Source: Zobellia nedashkovskayae (GTDB taxonomy: Bacteria > Bacteroidota > Bacteroidia > Flavobacteriales > Flavobacteriaceae). From it: a DNA stretch of 64,000 nt. The stretch is from NCBI RefSeq assembly GCF_015330125.1, contig NZ_JADDXR010000002.1, positions 3,980,685 through 4,044,684 of the forward strand, written 5' to 3'. Positions 43,304-52,207 of this stretch are shown one piece after another (the first letter of the stretch is position 1; the number at the start of each line of letters is the position of its first letter). Under the pieces are notes generated by a model. The model saw only the letters and a program-made list of their open reading frames with translations, did no database searches and was not told the origin of the DNA. A program made the position numbers and the translations under genes.

Positions 43304-43819
43304 ATGAAATCAATTTTTACTATAGTTATAGTTGCTGTATTCTCCTGTTTTTCAATATTTGCCCAAGAAGAGTTTACTGTTTCTTCTGCAAAAATCACTT
43401 TTAAATTCAATTCAAAAAATGTAGATGGTACCATCTCCGGGTTTGAATCTCAATCAAAAATAGATCTTAGCAATATTACCCAATCCAAGTTTAAAGGTTC
43501 TGTTATGGTCGAAACAATAAAAACCGGTAACTTCCTTAGAGATTGGCATTTAAAGGGTAACAAGTATTTTAACGTAGATAAACATTCAAAAATTGCTTTT
43601 GAAAGCACACAAATTATAGAAAATGAAAAAGGGTTTACCGTTAAGGGTATGCTTACCTTAAAAGGAACAATAAAACCAATCACTATAAAATTCACGCAAG
43701 AGCAGGCGCAATTAGTAGGTACCACTACCCTATTTTCATCAGATTATGGTATAGCGATAAAGGAAGAAAGAGTTGACAATGAGGTTAAGGTAACCATTGT
43801 TTTAGCCCTAAATGAGTAA
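43304..43819 (+). CDS. YceI-like family protein
   Basis: A 171-residue secreted protein with a signal peptide (MKSIFTIVIVAVFSCFSIFAQ) and a YceI lipocalin-like barrel: SSAKITFKFNSKNVDGTISGF, a central TGNFLRDWHLKGNKYFNVDKH, and KGMLTLKGTIKPITIKF. YceI proteins bind isoprenoid or other lipid ligands in the periplasm. It is likely monocistronic. Confidence 0.88.
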   Translation: MKSIFTIVIVAVFSCFSIFAQEEFTVSSAKITFKFNSKNVDGTISGFESQSKIDLSNITQSKFKGSVMVETIKTGNFLRDWHLKGNKYFNVDKHSKIAFESTQIIENEKGFTVKGMLTLKGTIKPITIKFTQEQAQLVGTTTLFSSDYGIAIKEERVDNEVKVTIVLALNE

Positions 43820-43971
43820 ATCCGTCTTCTTAAAATAGGTCAGTTGCATACTAGTTTGCATTTCATTTCATAACTCTGGTTTAAAGTTTTTAAATGAATC
43901 AAATCCTTTTTCATTTGCGTCTGAAACAACACTAAAAATGAAGTATATTCGCAGCCTTAAAACTGCGTATT

Positions 43972-44937
43972 ATGTTGGTTTGGATACTATTTATTGCTCT
44001 CATTATTGTATTTCTTGCACTAGATTTAGGCGTGTTCAATAAACACGAACACGTTATAAAAAGCAAGGAAGCTGCTATATGGACGGCCATCTGGGTTACC
44101 GTGGCCATGGCTTTTAGTGGTGTTATCTATTGGCTTTTTACAGAAGGTCTGGTAAAAAACCCTACGAACCTTACTCCTAATACAGCCGTACTGAAATACA
44201 TAACCGGCTACCTTATAGAATTATCTCTTAGTATAGATAATGTATTCGTTATTGCCGTTATATTCTCTGCATTTAAGATTCCGGCCCTGTACCAGCATCG
44301 GGTGCTCTTTTGGGGAATTTTGGGTGCTATTGTTTTTAGGGGATTGATGATTTTCTTTGGTGTGGCATTAATTACCAAGTTTGAATGGATCATCTACGTT
44401 TTTGGGATATTCTTACTTTGGACCGCTTTTAAAATGTTGAAAGGCGATGATGAGAATTTTAAACCTAAAGATTCATGGGTATTCAAACAGATCGGTAAAA
44501 TTTACCCGATTACGTCTAATTTTCACGGGCATGATTTTTTTGTAAAATTAAAAGGTCTGAACGCTGCCACTCCCCTTTTTGTAGCCTTGGTAATTATTGA
44601 GTTGACAGATGTTTTGTTTGCCTTAGATAGTATTCCCGCAATTTTAGCCATTACAGCAGACCCTTTTATTGTATTCAGCTCCAATATATTAGCCATTCTA
44701 GGCTTGCGTTCTATGTACTTTCTTATTTCTAGAATGCTAGACAAATTCCGTTTTATAAACTATAGTCTTGTAGTAATATTGGCCTTTGTGGGTCTTAAAA
44801 TGTTATTCTCGCATCTAGTGGAATTACCGGAGTGGTTATCTCTTGCCGTAATAGCATTGGCATTGATCTCTGGTATTGCCGCCTCTTTGTTGATTCCCGA
44901 GAAGGAAAACAAGGAAGAAGCAGAACAAAACGATTAA
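43972..44937 (+). CDS. TerC/Alx family integral membrane protein
   Basis: A 321-residue protein with about nine membrane helices. The two TerC repeats carry the conserved acidic motifs: LIELSLSIDNVFVIAVIF near residue 85 and ELTDVLFALDSIPAILAI near 210. TerC/Alx proteins are implicated in manganese or other metal efflux. There is a charged C-terminal tail. The gene is convergent with the acyl-carrier-protein gene of the lipid cluster, whose stop is 14 bases away. Confidence 0.9.
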   Translation: MLVWILFIALIIVFLALDLGVFNKHEHVIKSKEAAIWTAIWVTVAMAFSGVIYWLFTEGLVKNPTNLTPNTAVLKYITGYLIELSLSIDNVFVIAVIFSAFKIPALYQHRVLFWGILGAIVFRGLMIFFGVALITKFEWIIYVFGIFLLWTAFKMLKGDDENFKPKDSWVFKQIGKIYPITSNFHGHDFFVKLKGLNAATPLFVALVIIELTDVLFALDSIPAILAITADPFIVFSSNILAILGLRSMYFLISRMLDKFRFINYSLVVILAFVGLKMLFSHLVELPEWLSLAVIALALISGIAASLLIPEKENKEEAEQND

Positions 44938-44951
44938 TCAGGATAAGCACC

Positions 44952-45206
44952 TTATTTAGCCTCTAGTTTAGCATCAATAATACCAAGGGCGTCTTGTACG
45001 GTTTGCATTTTATCCATATCTGCATTCTCTAACATGATGTCAAACTCATCTTCTACATCTAGAACAATATCTACTAAGTTGGCAGAATTAATGTTGAGCT
45101 CACTAATAAAATTACTCCCTAAAGTTATAGCATCTACGGAAACATCTTCGGGTAAATACACCTTAACAATATCCTTAAGCTTATTATATTTAGTTTCTTG
45201 ATCCAT
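44952..45206 (-). CDS. Acyl carrier protein of the lipid/polyketide cluster
   Basis: An 84-residue acidic helical protein. The phosphopantetheine site is Ser41 in ELNINSANLVD, where the usual DSL is replaced by NSA; the acidic helix VEDEFDIMLENADMDKM follows. It should carry the growing acyl chain for the ketosynthase and dehydratase upstream. It is the last gene of the minus-strand cluster. Confidence 0.85.
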   Translation of the reverse strand: MDQETKYNKLKDIVKVYLPEDVSVDAITLGSNFISELNINSANLVDIVLDVEDEFDIMLENADMDKMQTVQDALGIIDAKLEAK

Positions 45207-45255
45207 ATTTTTTTAAGTCGATTTTGATTGATTGCTGATATTCAGGATTCGGGTT

Positions 45256-46539
45256 TTAGTCTGTAAATCGTTTAAAAATAACACAAGCATTTACATCTCC
45301 AAAACCGAAACTTGCTTTTGCTAAAATAGCAGGTTGATACAAGATGGTTTTTTGTGGAATACGATCAGAAGTCATAATATCCGTAATTTCAGGATGAAGG
45401 TCCTCACAATTCACATTTCCAAACAGTTGCGTTTTTTCAAACTGAAGCACCGATGCGACACATTCAATACTCCCTGCTGCTGATAAACAATGTCCAAAAA
45501 GCCCCTTAAAAGAATTGATATAAGGGAAATTGCTTCCTGAACGCTCCAAAGCGGCACTCCAATTGGCTATTTCTAGCGCATCTTTTGATGTGGCCGTTAA
45601 ATGTCCGTTTATCGTATCAATATCACTATTTTGAATTCCTGCATGAAACACAGCTTGAGAAATACAACGTTGCACCGCCTCACTATTGGGTGCGGTCATC
45701 GTACCATCACCACGTTGCCCGCCACTATTTACGGTACCGCCTAGGATTTCGGCATAGATTTTTGCACCACGGGCTTGGGCACTTTCTAGCGATTCCAACA
45801 CCATGGCCCCTGCCCCACTTCCTGGCACAAAACCTTCCGCAGACGCACTCATAGGTCTACTTGCTGCCTCTGGATTATCGTTATAATTTCTAGGAAGAAT
45901 ACGCATAGCATCAAAACCAGCCCATACATAAGGGCCGCTATCACTACAACTACCTACCAACATACGTTCTGCTTGCCCATAGGCAATTCGCGCATACCCC
46001 ATAAGAATACCTTCCGTACCCGTTGTACAGGCCGAAGAATTGGTAGTGACCTGATTTCCACATCCCAAAATACCGCCCAAATAGGCACTTACACCACTTG
46101 CCATGGTCTGAATAACCGTGGTACTCCCTAAACGACGGACATTCTTTGCATCTATCTGATAAATGGCTTCACGGAATTTATCGACTCCCAAAGTACCGGA
46201 GCCAAAGAGAATACCACTGTCCCAATCCGGTTGCTCTTTATCGGCAATAGGCAAGCCGGCATCTTTCCAAGCATCGGTACCCGCGATCACGCCATACATA
46301 ATACCTGTTGCATTGAGTCCGCGTAATTGTAGTGGGGTAAAATATTGAGCGAGCAATTCATCACTAAGTTCTGGTTTTGCCGCTAGCTGACAACCGAATC
46401 CCAGCTCTTCTAACTCCGGCTGAAACCGTATGCCACTTTTGCCAATAGCCATTGCTTCGGAAAAAGCCGCTAGACCAATTCCGTTTGGCGCGCAAACACC
46501 CATTCCCGTTATGACGACTCTTCTACGCATTCGCATCAC
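45256..46539 (-). CDS. Beta-ketoacyl-ACP synthase II-like (FabF type)
   Basis: A 427-residue thiolase-fold ketosynthase with Cys171 in NSSACTTG, His313 in NGHLTATSKD and His350 in LFGHCLSAAGS, the Cys-His-His triad of KAS I/II. It extends acyl-ACP by two carbons with malonyl-ACP. The real start could be the Met at 46530 (MRRRVVITGMG); the longer form overlaps the dehydratase gene by 17 bases. A usual ketosynthase motif order with no sign of a chain-length-factor substitution. Confidence 0.9.
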   Translation of the reverse strand: MMRMRRRVVITGMGVCAPNGIGLAAFSEAMAIGKSGIRFQPELEELGFGCQLAAKPELSDELLAQYFTPLQLRGLNATGIMYGVIAGTDAWKDAGLPIADKEQPDWDSGILFGSGTLGVDKFREAIYQIDAKNVRRLGSTTVIQTMASGVSAYLGGILGCGNQVTTNSSACTTGTEGILMGYARIAYGQAERMLVGSCSDSGPYVWAGFDAMRILPRNYNDNPEAASRPMSASAEGFVPGSGAGAMVLESLESAQARGAKIYAEILGGTVNSGGQRGDGTMTAPNSEAVQRCISQAVFHAGIQNSDIDTINGHLTATSKDALEIANWSAALERSGSNFPYINSFKGLFGHCLSAAGSIECVASVLQFEKTQLFGNVNCEDLHPEITDIMTSDRIPQKTILYQPAILAKASFGFGDVNACVIFKRFTD

Positions 46540-46975
46540 TTTTGAACATTCCCGATATTTCTCCTTTGCAGACCAATTGCCCTTCTGAGTTATGCATTTT
46601 TACTTTGCACTTCAGCTTATTGAACCTGAAATAGACTTTCTCTGAGGTTACAATTACTTTTTCATTAGGTAAAACCGGCAGTAGAAATTCCATCTGCGTA
46701 CTGCTCATACCAATTTGAATCCCTTTCTGAATAAAACTACCTTCCTTTTGAAGTAAATAAATACCCAAACAAACCACACCTATCTGCGCACAGCATTCTG
46801 TTAAGATAACTCCCGGTGTAATAGGATGATTTTTAAAATGCCCCCTATAAAAATCAGAACTTTCAGGAAACCTATAATATCCTGTAACCCCGTTCTCAGA
46901 AACATCAATAAGCTCATCAACAAAAAGAAAAGGCTTACTGTAAGGCAACTGGTCTATGATATCTATTTTAGTCAT
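46523..46975 (-). CDS. 3-hydroxyacyl-ACP dehydratase, hotdog fold (FabZ/FabA-like)
   Basis: A 150-residue hotdog-fold protein with the dehydratase motif YRGHFKNHPITPGVILTE: His46 and Glu60 are the likely catalytic pair. It removes water from 3-hydroxyacyl-ACP. The ketosynthase start lies inside its 3' end. A 113-base gap with REP-like repeats separates it from the upstream enoyl reductase gene. Confidence 0.88.
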   Translation of the reverse strand: MTKIDIIDQLPYSKPFLFVDELIDVSENGVTGYYRFPESSDFYRGHFKNHPITPGVILTECCAQIGVVCLGIYLLQKEGSFIQKGIQIGMSSTQMEFLLPVLPNEKVIVTSEKVYFRFNKLKCKVKMHNSEGQLVCKGEISGMFKSDANA

Positions 46976-47000
46976 TCTTAAAATTTCTATTTAAAAAACA

Positions 47001-47083
47001 TCTATTCCCCCATACCCTTCCTGAGCGCACTCAAAAGATGTATGTTCTATTCCCCCATACCCTTCCTGAGCGCAGTCGAAGGG
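47001..47083. repeat. Tandem REP-like repeat inside the lipid cluster
   Basis: Two copies of TCTATTCCCCCATACCCTTC then CTGAGCGCA (from 47001 and 47046). The second ends in a hairpin CCCTTC...GAAGGG (47060-47083). The core CTTCGACTGCGCTCAGG, on the minus strand, is a widespread REP-like word. It sits directly after the stop of the enoyl-reductase gene and could act as an attenuator or RNA-processing point in the operon. Confidence 0.75.
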
Positions 47084-47088
47084 AGGGG

Positions 47089-47868
47089 TTAACGCAAACT
47101 CTCCCCACCATCAACCTTAACAACGGTCCCAGTTATCCATTTTGCCTCTTCGGTACTTAGTAAATAAACCGCATTGGCAACATCTTTCGGTGTAGTCAAA
47201 CGTTTATTGGGATTACGCTCCAGTGCATTTTTCTTTAAAACCTCGCTATTCGGTATCATTTGAAATGCCTTGGTTTCTGTTGTACCCGCCTGAATACAGT
47301 TGGCCTTAATGCCTTTAAGAGCATATTCTAACGCGATACTGCGAGTCAGTGCTTCAAGGGTTGCCTTGGCTGCGGAAACCGCTGCATAGCCTTCCCAAGC
47401 CTTGCTGCTCCCTTCACTTGTAAAGGCAACAATGCGTGCATCTTCATCAAACAAATGTGCTCCGAATATTTCTTTTGTCCAATCATAAAGACTTAAAGCC
47501 ATGGCATTTAAGGTGATTTCTATATCTTGATGGTTTAAAGTAATTTCTTCATTGGAAATCATGGGTTTTAGGCTTCCTTTGGCTATACTATGAACCAGCA
47601 TTTTAATTTTTCCGGTCGTGGACAAAGTTGTTCTGATTTCATCAATTGTTTGTCTACGCTTATCAGGATTTGTGGCATCTATATTAAAATTCAGCAATTT
47701 CACCCCACTTGAAGTAATGTTTTCAAAATGTGATTTAACACCCTCTAAATCAATCCTTCTATCTCTGTGAATAATTATAATATGATACCCGTGGCTAGCC
47801 ATTTTTTTAGCTGCAGCCAAACCAAGACCGCTACTCCCTCCAAGAATAAGAACCCACTTCTCTGTCAT
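47089..47868 (-). CDS. Enoyl-ACP reductase-like SDR (FabL/FabI type)
   Basis: A 259-residue SDR with a GGSSGLG nucleotide motif (10-16). The catalytic residues are spaced as Tyr161-x6-Lys168 (GYAAVSAAK), the spacing of enoyl-ACP reductases FabI/FabL rather than the Tyr-x3-Lys of keto reductases. HSIAKGS near 94 also fits the enoyl reductase group. It should reduce the C=C bond of enoyl-ACP and so complete a dedicated fatty-acid cycle with the dehydratase and ketosynthase. No ketoreductase is seen in the cluster; the general FabG may serve. Confidence 0.82.
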   Translation of the reverse strand: MTEKWVLILGGSSGLGLAAAKKMASHGYHIIIIHRDRRIDLEGVKSHFENITSSGVKLLNFNIDATNPDKRRQTIDEIRTTLSTTGKIKMLVHSIAKGSLKPMISNEEITLNHQDIEITLNAMALSLYDWTKEIFGAHLFDEDARIVAFTSEGSSKAWEGYAAVSAAKATLEALTRSIALEYALKGIKANCIQAGTTETKAFQMIPNSEVLKKNALERNPNKRLTTPKDVANAVYLLSTEEAKWITGTVVKVDGGESLR

Positions 47869-47889
47869 GTGATTTTGTTTAAAAACATC

Positions 47890-48945
47890 TTACCATTCCA
47901 ATAATACACGTTGTGCCGAAAATCCTGGACCAAAACTAAGTATGAGTCCTTGCTCGCCCTGTTTATTATCTTTTTCCATGAAACGCTCCAATACGTAAAG
48001 TACTGTTGCACTGCTCATATTTCCATACAGCCTCAATACTTCACGTGTATCATCTATATTCTTGCCCATCTTTCCAAAGAGCTCTTCAACCGTCTGTACT
48101 ATTTTCTTTCCTCCAGGGTGAAAAATAAGATGGTCTACGGCTTCTATAGATGTGCCATGCTTCTCCAAAAACGGATGTACAATATTTGGGAAATGTTCCG
48201 CTATGGTTTCTGGCACCGTAATATCAAGAATCATTTTAAGCCCGTGGTTGGTTAAGTCGAATCCCATCATGTGGGTAGCATCCTTAAAATGATACATTTC
48301 TCCGCCTTTAATCATCGGTCCCTCTGCGTTATCTTCCGAAGATAAAAGGACACAGGCAGCACCATCGCCAAAAATAGCTGCGCTCACCATATTGGCCATT
48401 GAAAAATCATTAAGCTGAAATGTAGCTGTCGGGCTCTCTACGGCAACAACGGCTGCTCGCTTACCTGTATTCGATTTCAGGAAGTTATGAGCGTAAATCA
48501 ACCCAGAAACACCAGCAGCGCAGCCCATCTCCGTAACCGGAAGCCGAACTACATCTTGCCGTAACCCCAAATCATTGATTAAATACGCATCCAAAGAGGG
48601 AATCATAATACCGGTACAGCTTACCGTAATAATGTAATCTATGGAGTCTGCTGTCCAATTACTATCGTTTAACGCCTTTTCAAGAACGTTTTTTCCCAGT
48701 TTTTTGACCTCTCGTACATAAATGGCATTTTTCTCTTCGAACGAAGTAGCAACAAAAACCTCTTCTGGGTTCATAATGCTGTAGCGCTTGTCTACGGCAG
48801 CACCTTCAAAAATTTTTATGACCTTACGCTTAAAACGGTCCTCCTGCCCAGAAAGCCATAGATTCACAAACGGGAGTATCTCCTCAGTAGGTTTGCAATA
48901 ATCCGGCAATTGTTTGGACGTATTTACTATTCGAACTTCATTCAT
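47890..48945 (-). CDS. Type III polyketide synthase (chalcone/alkylresorcinol synthase-like)
   Basis: A 351-residue protein with the type III triad: Cys142 in EMGCAAGVSG, His276 in LIFHPGGKK and Asn309 in YGNMSSAT. Such enzymes take an acyl starter and several malonyl-CoA units and cyclise them to resorcinols, pyrones or related rings. Neighbouring genes could make the acyl-ACP starter and then methylate and oxidise the product. It ends 21 bases before the enoyl reductase gene and starts 4 bases after the methyltransferase stop. Confidence 0.92.
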   Translation of the reverse strand: MNEVRIVNTSKQLPDYCKPTEEILPFVNLWLSGQEDRFKRKVIKIFEGAAVDKRYSIMNPEEVFVATSFEEKNAIYVREVKKLGKNVLEKALNDSNWTADSIDYIITVSCTGIMIPSLDAYLINDLGLRQDVVRLPVTEMGCAAGVSGLIYAHNFLKSNTGKRAAVVAVESPTATFQLNDFSMANMVSAAIFGDGAACVLLSSEDNAEGPMIKGGEMYHFKDATHMMGFDLTNHGLKMILDITVPETIAEHFPNIVHPFLEKHGTSIEAVDHLIFHPGGKKIVQTVEELFGKMGKNIDDTREVLRLYGNMSSATVLYVLERFMEKDNKQGEQGLILSFGPGFSAQRVLLEW

Positions 48946-48949
48946 ATAT

Positions 48950-49666
48950 CTAATTCGGTCGGTTTTGTTGGGCTACCCATACATACCTAAAGGCCCATTT
49001 CCAATGTATAGCATGTTGCATTTCAGGTAGGTTTTTAGAAAAGGCAATCAATTCGTCTTTTTTAAAAGCGCTTTGTATGGACGTGAGGCCATCCTTTTTG
49101 GCAATATCCGTCTGCATAAAAATAGCACTAAACAGTTTAAAAAGTTGGTATGCCAGGGCACTTCGTTCTAAATCGTTAATGATAAATCCGATACGGCTCA
49201 ATTTTGAAAACTGCGTCAAGAATTGTGGGATTTGCTCATTCCTAAAATGATGCATGGTTAAAGTGCAAAGTAAAATATCACACGGTAGTTCATCTGGTTG
49301 CAACTCTAGAATATCTTGCTTCAAGTACCGAATTTCAGGAAAATCATGTGATTGTTCACGCGCAATGGCCAGGCTTTTTTCGTTCAAGTCCACGCCTATG
49401 CATTTAAATTTTATATGATGTTTTCTTCCCCATAAAACAACAGTTCTGAGCATCTCCCCATTACCGCAACCCATATCTAAAATCGTATATGATTCTAGAC
49501 TTTTAGTACGTATAAGTTGATGTATGGCTTGAATAGTCAGTTTATTCCCATTCAAAAAACGATTGGCCTTATCAATATCAAGCAATACCTTTTGAAGGTG
49601 AGCTTGATCAAGAGATAAATCGTCCATCAGCTCGGTTTCGGTGCTTCTTTTTGAAAAATCACCCAT
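48950..49666 (-). CDS. SAM-dependent class I methyltransferase
   Basis: A 238-residue methyltransferase with the SAM motif I LDMGCGNGEML near residue 70, an acidic loop IGVDLNEKSLAIA and motif LLCTLTMHHF near 137. The likely substrate is the phenolic product of the adjacent type III polyketide synthase. Its start overlaps the oxidoreductase stop by one base, so the first three genes of the cluster are tightly coupled. Confidence 0.85.
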   Translation of the reverse strand: MGDFSKRSTETELMDDLSLDQAHLQKVLLDIDKANRFLNGNKLTIQAIHQLIRTKSLESYTILDMGCGNGEMLRTVVLWGRKHHIKFKCIGVDLNEKSLAIAREQSHDFPEIRYLKQDILELQPDELPCDILLCTLTMHHFRNEQIPQFLTQFSKLSRIGFIINDLERSALAYQLFKLFSAIFMQTDIAKKDGLTSIQSAFKKDELIAFSKNLPEMQHAIHWKWAFRYVWVAQQNRPN

Positions 49667-50790
49667 TAACTAATTGGTTTGCCATGTGTGTTCTTAATTA
49701 GTTGTTTTAAAAGCCACGGTTGTTTTGCAACCAATGAAATCGCCCAGTCAGATAAGGTTACATTTAATAATAATGATTGCAGTTTTCTGCCCAACCATAA
49801 CCGTCTTTTAAAAGTACGGTTCCATTCTTTAACATAAGCCAGTTCCATTCTTTTTCGGTCCTTTTCTTTTCCGTTTAAAAAAGTATCTATTAATTCAGAA
49901 GCTATTTTAGCACTGTGAATGGCCATTGCCATACCGTTACCACAAAGAGGGTGAATCAAACCTGCCGTGTCTCCACACATAAGCACATGTTCTTCTACTG
50001 GATTCTTGGAATGAAATGAAATCTGAGCTATGGTTAAAGGTGCATCAAAAAGAGGTTTTGCTACATTTAAGAAGTCTTTCAAAATTGGATTCTCGCCAAC
50101 CACTTTCTCATTAAACAGGTCAATATCCTTTTCTAACTGGAAACTTTTATAGGAAGCTAAATAGCAGAAATTAACCGCACCGGATTCTGTTTTTGAGAGT
50201 CCGCCATACCCTCCTTTAAAATTATGCAGTCCAACTTCATGGTCTGGAAAATCATCTAAGCGATAGTGACTTTTCACCGCTAACCAAGAGGATTTCTTTT
50301 GGATGAAATTACGATTCAACTGTTTATCCAAAACACTTCGCTTGCCGTATGAACCAATTACAACTTTTGAAGTATAAGTTTTATCAAAACTTGTAACTAA
50401 TTTAAAAACAGAGTTTTGAAATTTTATTAAAGCCACGCTATTAAAAACAAAAGTAACTCCTAGGTCGCCTGCTCTCTTAAATAATAAATCATCAAAAGCA
50501 TAGCGACTAATACCTGTGCCACCCAAAGGCAACTTCACTTCTAAAAGTGCTCCTTTTACCGTAGAGAACTTTAAAGTGTTAATCGCAACCGCGCCATAAT
50601 CAGTTAAATCTACTCCCAGGTTTTTTAGATATGGAAGAACTTCATTAGAGACATATTCACCACAGACCTTATGATGCGGGTAGGGCTCCTTTTCAAAGAC
50701 CAATACTTTATGGCCAGCTTTCGCTAAGTGAATGGCAGCTGTTAAGCCAGCCAAACCTCCTCCAACAATGATTACGTCATATTGCTCCAC
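49666..50790 (-). CDS. FAD-dependent oxidoreductase (geranylgeranyl-reductase/hydroxylase-like)
   Basis: A 374-residue flavoprotein: FAD-binding GGGLAGLTAAIHLAKAG near residue 10 with FEKE at the end of the second strand, a middle KGGYGGLSKTESG, and the second FAD motif CGDTAGLIHPLCGNGMAMA near 273. Members of this group hydroxylate aromatic rings or reduce isoprenoids. In the srs operon of Streptomyces griseus a flavin hydroxylase acts after the type III synthase and a methyltransferase to give quinones; a similar role is inferred. It is the first gene of the minus-strand cluster. Confidence 0.85.
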   Translation of the reverse strand: MEQYDVIIVGGGLAGLTAAIHLAKAGHKVLVFEKEPYPHHKVCGEYVSNEVLPYLKNLGVDLTDYGAVAINTLKFSTVKGALLEVKLPLGGTGISRYAFDDLLFKRAGDLGVTFVFNSVALIKFQNSVFKLVTSFDKTYTSKVVIGSYGKRSVLDKQLNRNFIQKKSSWLAVKSHYRLDDFPDHEVGLHNFKGGYGGLSKTESGAVNFCYLASYKSFQLEKDIDLFNEKVVGENPILKDFLNVAKPLFDAPLTIAQISFHSKNPVEEHVLMCGDTAGLIHPLCGNGMAMAIHSAKIASELIDTFLNGKEKDRKRMELAYVKEWNRTFKRRLWLGRKLQSLLLNVTLSDWAISLVAKQPWLLKQLIKNTHGKPIS

Positions 50791-50820
50791 TAACGAAAGA
50801 TAATCAATTTAGACAAAAAA

Positions 50821-50845
50821 AATACCGACAGAAACTGTCGGTATT
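50821..50845 (-). terminator. Terminator of the OmpA-like gene
   Basis: Perfect hairpin (AATACCGACAG/CTGTCGGTATT, 3-base loop) with T-run on the minus strand, 31 bases after the stop of the OmpA-like gene and before the lipid cluster start. Confidence 0.85.
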
Positions 50846-50876
50846 TTTCAAAAATTATATAGTCACGAATAGACTA

Positions 50877-51572
50877 CTATCCTTTAACCTGTTGTTTTGC
50901 TTCTTGTTTAAGCGCTTCACTGGCAACGATAGCTAATTCCACTCTTCTATTCTTAGCCTTGCCCTCCGAAGTAGTGTTATCACCTACTGGCTGAGTCTCA
51001 CCATACCATTTGGTTTCCAAACGGCTTTTATCAATACCTTGAGAAATTAAGTAATTGGTTACCGATGTAGCTCTTTGCTTAGACAAATTCATATTGTACT
51101 CATCAGGTCCAGCACTATCTGTATGACCTTCTACCAAAACATTAGATTTTGGATAGTCTTTTAAGATTTGAGCCATCTTGTTCAATGTAGTTTGAGATGT
51201 TCCTTTTACATCAGATTTATTCGTATCAAAATAGACACCGGCATCTTCGTTAAAAGTTACGTTGATACCTTCACCAACACGACTAACTTCTGCTCCCGGA
51301 ATTTCTTCTTCAATACGTTCTGCCTGACGATCCATACGGTCACCAATAAAACCACCCGCAACACCACCAATAGCAGCGCCAAGAATAGCTCCAAGAACGG
51401 TATTATTACCGCTTCCAACATTGTTACCAATGATACCACCAAGTGCAGCACCACTACCGGCACCAATTACGGCACCTTTTTGCTTACTATTTGAATTTTG
51501 GATGGTTTTACACCCTACTACCATGGTCAGTGCCATGATAATATACGCTGATTTTAAAACTGATTTTTTCAT
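50877..51572 (-). CDS. OmpA-family lipoprotein with glycine zipper
   Basis: A 231-residue lipoprotein (lipobox MVVGC, Cys at 21). A glycine-zipper segment (residues 33-80, GAVIGAGSGAALGG and GAILGAAIGGVAGG) is followed by an OmpA C-terminal domain: VYFDTNKSDV, VEGHTDSAGPDEYN, LSKQRATSVTNYL and GKAKNRRVELAI. It should sit in the outer membrane and bind peptidoglycan. A lipocalin-like lipoprotein gene lies 10 bases upstream in the same direction, so they form an operon. Confidence 0.92.
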   Translation of the reverse strand: MKKSVLKSAYIIMALTMVVGCKTIQNSNSKQKGAVIGAGSGAALGGIIGNNVGSGNNTVLGAILGAAIGGVAGGFIGDRMDRQAERIEEEIPGAEVSRVGEGINVTFNEDAGVYFDTNKSDVKGTSQTTLNKMAQILKDYPKSNVLVEGHTDSAGPDEYNMNLSKQRATSVTNYLISQGIDKSRLETKWYGETQPVGDNTTSEGKAKNRRVELAIVASEALKQEAKQQVKG

Positions 51573-51582
51573 GAGTTACTTT

Positions 51583-52065
51583 TTATTGTTTTGTGAATTT
51601 GTAAACGACAGATACAGGACTGCCATCAACATTTACATCTGATTTTAATGTCATTTGCGACTCGGAAAGAGAAAGAATTTCTAAGCGATATCCAACTCTG
51701 CCATAAATGTCTTTTTTCTTTTCATCTATGTACTTGAATTGCAACTTGTCGTTACCGTTTTCGTTTTCCAAAACCGACCATCTAATGTTACGAACTCCTC
51801 CTGCACAAACACTATTGTCTGTAGGTATCGCATAACTTCCGGTACTGTTGTTTTCTAAAAAGTACCAGGTACTTCCTTCAAAACAGAACCCGTTGGCGTC
51901 TTCAAAAAGCATAGATTTAAAGGAGCCTTCACTGCCTTCATATCCTACATGCTCCAACACCCAATTACCGTTAATGGTCTTGCGTTCATTACGCACTTCT
52001 TTTGATATGGAACATGATCCCAATATCAGAGCCAGTACTAGCATTACTACACTGTTTTTGATCAT
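51583..52065 (-). CDS. Lipocalin-like lipoprotein
   Basis: A 160-residue lipoprotein (lipobox ILGSC). The mature part has the lipocalin-like pattern: INGNWVLEHVGY (the GxW motif of the first strand), a middle GSTWYFLENNSTGSYAI, and LSLSESQMTLKSD near the end. Ligand unknown. It is followed after 10 bases by the OmpA-like gene. Confidence 0.8.
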   Translation of the reverse strand: MIKNSVVMLVLALILGSCSISKEVRNERKTINGNWVLEHVGYEGSEGSFKSMLFEDANGFCFEGSTWYFLENNSTGSYAIPTDNSVCAGGVRNIRWSVLENENGNDKLQFKYIDEKKKDIYGRVGYRLEILSLSESQMTLKSDVNVDGSPVSVVYKFTKQ

Positions 52066-52207
52066 AATTTTGATTTAAGGTTTGCATATATACGGTTGGG
52101 ACCATTGCATTGTTGTCTACCCACCGTTAAACAAATATTAATACTACAAAAGTACCGAATCTAGATACGTTATGATACTTTTAAAGACTAAGATATTTGC
52201 TCTATAA

